This document shows, one piece after another, positions 60,863 through 64,000 of a DNA stretch of 64,000 nucleotides. Source of the DNA: Chryseobacterium sp. StRB126 (GTDB lineage: Bacteria; Bacteroidota; Bacteroidia; Flavobacteriales; Weeksellaceae); contig NZ_AP014624.1 of assembly GCF_000829375.1 (NCBI RefSeq), positions 3,534,001 to 3,598,000 of the forward strand, written 5' to 3'. Made by a program: the position numbers and the translations under genes. Position 1 is the first letter of the stretch. Each line of letters starts with the position of its first letter. Below the pieces are notes generated by a model, which worked only from the letters and a program-made list of their open reading frames with translations, had not been told where the DNA came from and did not search any database.

Positions 60863-63190
60863 TTACTTTGTCCAATTGACTTTAGAATGTTTCACCTCAT
60901 CGGAGCTTGTTCCGATCATAATATCAAACTCACCTGGCTCCCAGTCGTATTTCAACTCTCCGTTGTAAAATTTCAGATTTTCCGGAGTGATCTCAAAGGT
61001 TACTTTTTTAGATTCTCCTTTTTTCAAAAATATTTTCTGGAAACCTTTCAATTCTTTTACGGGTCTTGTAATACTTCCCACCATATCTCTGATATAGAGC
61101 TGCACTACTTCTGCTCCATCGTAGTTTCCGGAATTGGTTACCGTAACAGATGCCTGAATAGCCTGATCTCCTTTTGGATTAGGATTGGAAATACTGATAT
61201 CAGAGTAGTTGAACTTCGTATAGCTTAATCCATAACCGAATGCATACAAAGGAGTATTGCACTCATCCATATAATTAGAACGGAATCTTTGGTACTCACA
61301 TTTATCAGTCAGCTTTTGATCTAACGGGCGACCTGTATTTTTAGCATTATAATAAATAGGAATCTGTCCTAAACTTCTTGGGAAAGTCATTGGAAGTTTT
61401 CCTGATGGGTTTACTTTTCCGAAAAGAACATCGGCCATTGCATTTCCTGCTTCTGAACCCGGGAACCAAGCGTTAAGAATGGCATCAGGGGTGTCTTTTA
61501 CATTCGTTAGTGCTAGCGGGCGGCCTGTGAAAAGAATCATAGCGATTGGTTTTCCTGTCTTTTTCAATTCATTGAGCAGGTCTACCTGAGACTGAGGAAT
61601 CGTGATTTCTGATCTTGATGAAGATTCTCCACTCATTTCTGCAGATTCTCCGATAGCCAGGACAATAACGTCAGCTTTATTGGCAACGTCTACTGCTTCT
61701 TTTAACAGTTCTTCTTTTGAACGGTTATCTCTATCGGTTTTCTTTCCGTGAGCAGCATAAATGTCTTCCAGTTTTGCATTGTAATCAATGTTGGCTCCTT
61801 TTGCGGAAAGGAATTTCACTTCCTTACCATAATTTGCCTGAAGCCCCTGCATTAAGTTAACTGAAATGTTATGTTTTGTAGCCACACTCCAGGTTCCAGC
61901 CATGTTGATTGAGTTATTCACCAATGGACCGATCACCGCAACAGTTCCTGATTTTTTTAAAGGCAATACCTGATTTTCATTTTTCAATAAAACCATTGAT
62001 TGTGCAGCAACATTTCTTGCGATATTACGGTTTTCCAGATTATACACTTCTTTGGCTGCTAATTTTGCATCACCATGTTTGTATGGATTATCGAAAAGAC
62101 CTAAGTCATATTTTGCTTCCAGGATTCTTCTGGCTGCCATATCAATTTCAGCCTGTGTAACCTTACCTTCGGATAATGATTTTTTTAAAGTGGTTAAAAA
62201 GCCCTCTCCTACCATATCCATATCAACACCTGCTTTTAAAGCTAATGCAGAAACCTGCTGAAGATCTCCCATTCCGTGATCCACCATTTCATTGATTCCT
62301 GTGTAATCTGTCACTACAAACCCGTTGAACTTCCATTGGTTTCTCAATACTTCGGTCTGAAGCCATCTGTTTCCTGTTGCAGGAACTCCGTCCACCTCAT
62401 TAAAAGAAGCCATTACTGAAGCTACTCCGGCATCTACAGCGGCTTTGTAAGGTGGAAAATATTCATTGAACATTCTTACATGGCTCATATCAACCGTGTT
62501 ATAATCTCTTCCCGATTCCCCGGCTCCGTACAATGCAAAGTGCTTTACACAAGCTAATATATTGGTTCCATTAGCCAAGTCTTTTCCTTGGTAACCGTAC
62601 ACCATATTTTTTGAAATCTCGCTTCCTAAATACGGATCTTCTCCGGAACCTTCGGAAACTCTTCCCCATCGTGGTTCACGGGAGATATCCACCATTGGCG
62701 AAAATGTCCAGTTGATTCCATCGGCTGCGGCTTCTCTTGCAGCAACTTTTGCAGATTGCTGTACCAGATTCATATCCCAAGAAGCGGCTAATCCTAATGG
62801 AATAGGGAAAGTAGTTTCATATCCGTGGATTACATCCATTCCGAAAATCATTGGAATTTTCAAACGGCTTTTTTCAACAGCTACTTTCTGAACGGCTTTA
62901 ATTTTATCTGCTCCTTTTATATTGAATAATCCACCTACTAATCCCTGCTCTACCTTTTTTCCGATATCTGAGCTCTGCGCCATTCCGGTAGTAAAATCTC
63001 CGGAGGTAGGAAGGTTCATCTGACCGATTTTTTCATCTAAGGTCATTTTAGATAAAAGATTATCTACAAAGGCTTTTTTCTTGGCCTGATATTGAGCAGT
63101 CTGATAAGACTGCACAGGCTTGTCCACCATTTCCTGAGCGGAAAACACAGGTGAAAGCGCCAACGTTGCAAGTACAATTAACTTTTTCAT
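60863..63190 (-). CDS. bglX: Beta-glucosidase, glycoside hydrolase family 3
   Basis: A 775-residue periplasmic enzyme (signal peptide to about 18, SPVFSA) that removes beta-linked glucose from the ends of oligosaccharides. The GH3 N-terminal barrel carries the nucleophile Asp295 in FVVTDYTGI and the substrate-binding KHFALYGAGESGRDY. The C-terminal sandwich domain supplies the acid/base region near GESAEMSGESSSRSEI. A fibronectin-III-like domain closes the protein (about 680-765). Gene order puts it 69 bases after an esterase gene, and the two probably act together on plant glycans. Confidence 0.95.
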   Translation of the reverse strand: MKKLIVLATLALSPVFSAQEMVDKPVQSYQTAQYQAKKKAFVDNLLSKMTLDEKIGQMNLPTSGDFTTGMAQSSDIGKKVEQGLVGGLFNIKGADKIKAVQKVAVEKSRLKIPMIFGMDVIHGYETTFPIPLGLAASWDMNLVQQSAKVAAREAAADGINWTFSPMVDISREPRWGRVSEGSGEDPYLGSEISKNMVYGYQGKDLANGTNILACVKHFALYGAGESGRDYNTVDMSHVRMFNEYFPPYKAAVDAGVASVMASFNEVDGVPATGNRWLQTEVLRNQWKFNGFVVTDYTGINEMVDHGMGDLQQVSALALKAGVDMDMVGEGFLTTLKKSLSEGKVTQAEIDMAARRILEAKYDLGLFDNPYKHGDAKLAAKEVYNLENRNIARNVAAQSMVLLKNENQVLPLKKSGTVAVIGPLVNNSINMAGTWSVATKHNISVNLMQGLQANYGKEVKFLSAKGANIDYNAKLEDIYAAHGKKTDRDNRSKEELLKEAVDVANKADVIVLAIGESAEMSGESSSRSEITIPQSQVDLLNELKKTGKPIAMILFTGRPLALTNVKDTPDAILNAWFPGSEAGNAMADVLFGKVNPSGKLPMTFPRSLGQIPIYYNAKNTGRPLDQKLTDKCEYQRFRSNYMDECNTPLYAFGYGLSYTKFNYSDISISNPNPKGDQAIQASVTVTNSGNYDGAEVVQLYIRDMVGSITRPVKELKGFQKIFLKKGESKKVTFEITPENLKFYNGELKYDWEPGEFDIMIGTSSDEVKHSKVNWTK

Positions 63191-63259
63191 AAATCTATCT
63201 TCTTATTATTATTGTTTTGATTTTTATGGATCTTCTTTCGCTTAACGAAATATGTATTC

Positions 63260-63961
63260 TTATTTTTCTTTCTTTTTAGACAGCATCCATTCATATAGCT
63301 GTGGATTTGAATAAGCTGAATCCCATGAATTGTGATTATCATTTGGAAAAATCACTAATTCTGCGTTCGGATTTACAGGGTGAAGCTTCTGATAAAATTT
63401 GAAGGCATTCTCCGGCAATACAATATCATCCATTCCTCCGTGAAATATTTTCATATTCAAATCTTTAAACTGCTGAATATTGGCGGTCATCACCTGATCT
63501 GTAGGTGCACAAACTGAAGCTACTGCTGCAAATATTTCAGGATGTTCCATAGCCAGTTTTAAGGTTCCCCAGCCTCCCATAGAAAGACCGGTAAGGTAAA
63601 TTCTGGAAGCATCAATTTTATATTTTTTCTGAATTTCTTTGATCAGATGATATACGGTAACTGTATCCCACCAGCTATCTGCAGGACATTGTGGCGCCAA
63701 AATAGCAATTGGTTCCTTAATCAGATTTTTATACGTGAACGGGCTGTGAGCTTTTACCAACTCAAGATTAGTTCCTCTTTCTCCTGAACCGTGAAGAAAC
63801 ACAATCAACGGAACATTTCCTTTTGCATTTTTAGGATAGTCCAAAATATAGGACATTTTCTCCTGACGTTTAATTTCTTTATTCAGCTCTGCTTTTATTT
63901 CCTGAGCATTAAGCTGTAGGGAAAGTGGGAGCAATAAAAGGGGAAGATGTTTTAGTTTCAT
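63260..63961 (-). CDS. Exported alpha/beta-hydrolase (esterase/peptidase-like)
   Basis: A 233-residue exported serine hydrolase (signal peptide to about 19, SLQLNAQ). The nucleophile elbow is LTGLSMGGWG, the oxyanion region FLHGSGERG, and the His is in NDNHNSWDSAY. This layout is that of the predicted peptidase/carboxylesterase group near CE1, often linked to hemicellulose degradation. It precedes bglX on the same strand, which supports a role in polysaccharide breakdown. Confidence 0.9.
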   Translation of the reverse strand: MKLKHLPLLLLPLSLQLNAQEIKAELNKEIKRQEKMSYILDYPKNAKGNVPLIVFLHGSGERGTNLELVKAHSPFTYKNLIKEPIAILAPQCPADSWWDTVTVYHLIKEIQKKYKIDASRIYLTGLSMGGWGTLKLAMEHPEIFAAVASVCAPTDQVMTANIQQFKDLNMKIFHGGMDDIVLPENAFKFYQKLHPVNPNAELVIFPNDNHNSWDSAYSNPQLYEWMLSKKKEK

Positions 63962-64000
63962 AGTGCTATTAGGTTTGGGCTAATACCTTGGATTTGGTTT

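Noticed and set aside
1..64000. tRNA and rRNA genes
   Set aside because: No TTCGA-type T-loop with matching acceptor ends and no rRNA sequence was recognised by eye on either strand; a covariance scan could still find one.

Overview
The window is chromosomal DNA of a low-GC Bacteroidota, most likely Chryseobacterium or a close Weeksellaceae relative. Signs of this are a class A beta-lactamase closely resembling the CIA/CGA type of Chryseobacterium, a type IX secretion sorting domain, RHS proteins with a DUF6443-like start, a Chryseobacterium-type double-glycine peptide, and promoters of the TAnnTTTG type with no Shine-Dalgarno dependence. It reads as core genome interrupted by two insertion-sequence families and one accessory island.

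Layout: 1-11 kb holds an aldo/keto reductase with its AraC regulator, small exported proteins, a GNAT protein, two MBL-fold hydrolases, an S41 peptidase with a TTG start, a GapN-type aldehyde dehydrogenase, an exported thiol peroxidase and a frameshifted TonB-plug gene. 11-18 kb holds a Crp-like regulator behind urocanate hydratase, a D-2-hydroxyacid dehydrogenase, pcm and a Gfo/Idh oxidoreductase. 18-31 kb holds a GH5 glucanase, an IS1182-like element just ahead of the beta-lactamase, a hydroxybutyryl-CoA dehydrogenase, a large membrane protein, a META lipoprotein and pheT. 31-46 kb holds an IS3 element that splits a DUF417 gene (removing it with one target copy restores the frame), dnaN, dgkA, an SGNH esterase pair, purL followed by a lone barstar gene, a serine hydrolase with a glycogen-binding-like tail, a WG-repeat protein and purB.

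47-60 kb is the accessory island. It has a GG-leader peptide, an RHS core remnant, a candidate type I toxin-antitoxin locus (small membrane peptide with a convergent antisense promoter), a second IS3 copy, and a four-gene operon of T9SS protein, RHS partner, RHS toxin with a JAB-like tip, and an overlapping likely immunity gene, driven by a textbook promoter. The window ends with two tandem paralogues of unknown function and an esterase plus GH3 beta-glucosidase pair.

Intergenic space is rich in non-coding repeats. The most striking are purine-rich 7-bp tandem arrays of different sequence but constant period. In four cases they bracket a stretch in inverted orientation, and they are associated with a GGCTAAAGCC palindrome family. 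Several fold-back, MITE-like elements are also present. No rRNA, tRNA or CRISPR array was recognised.
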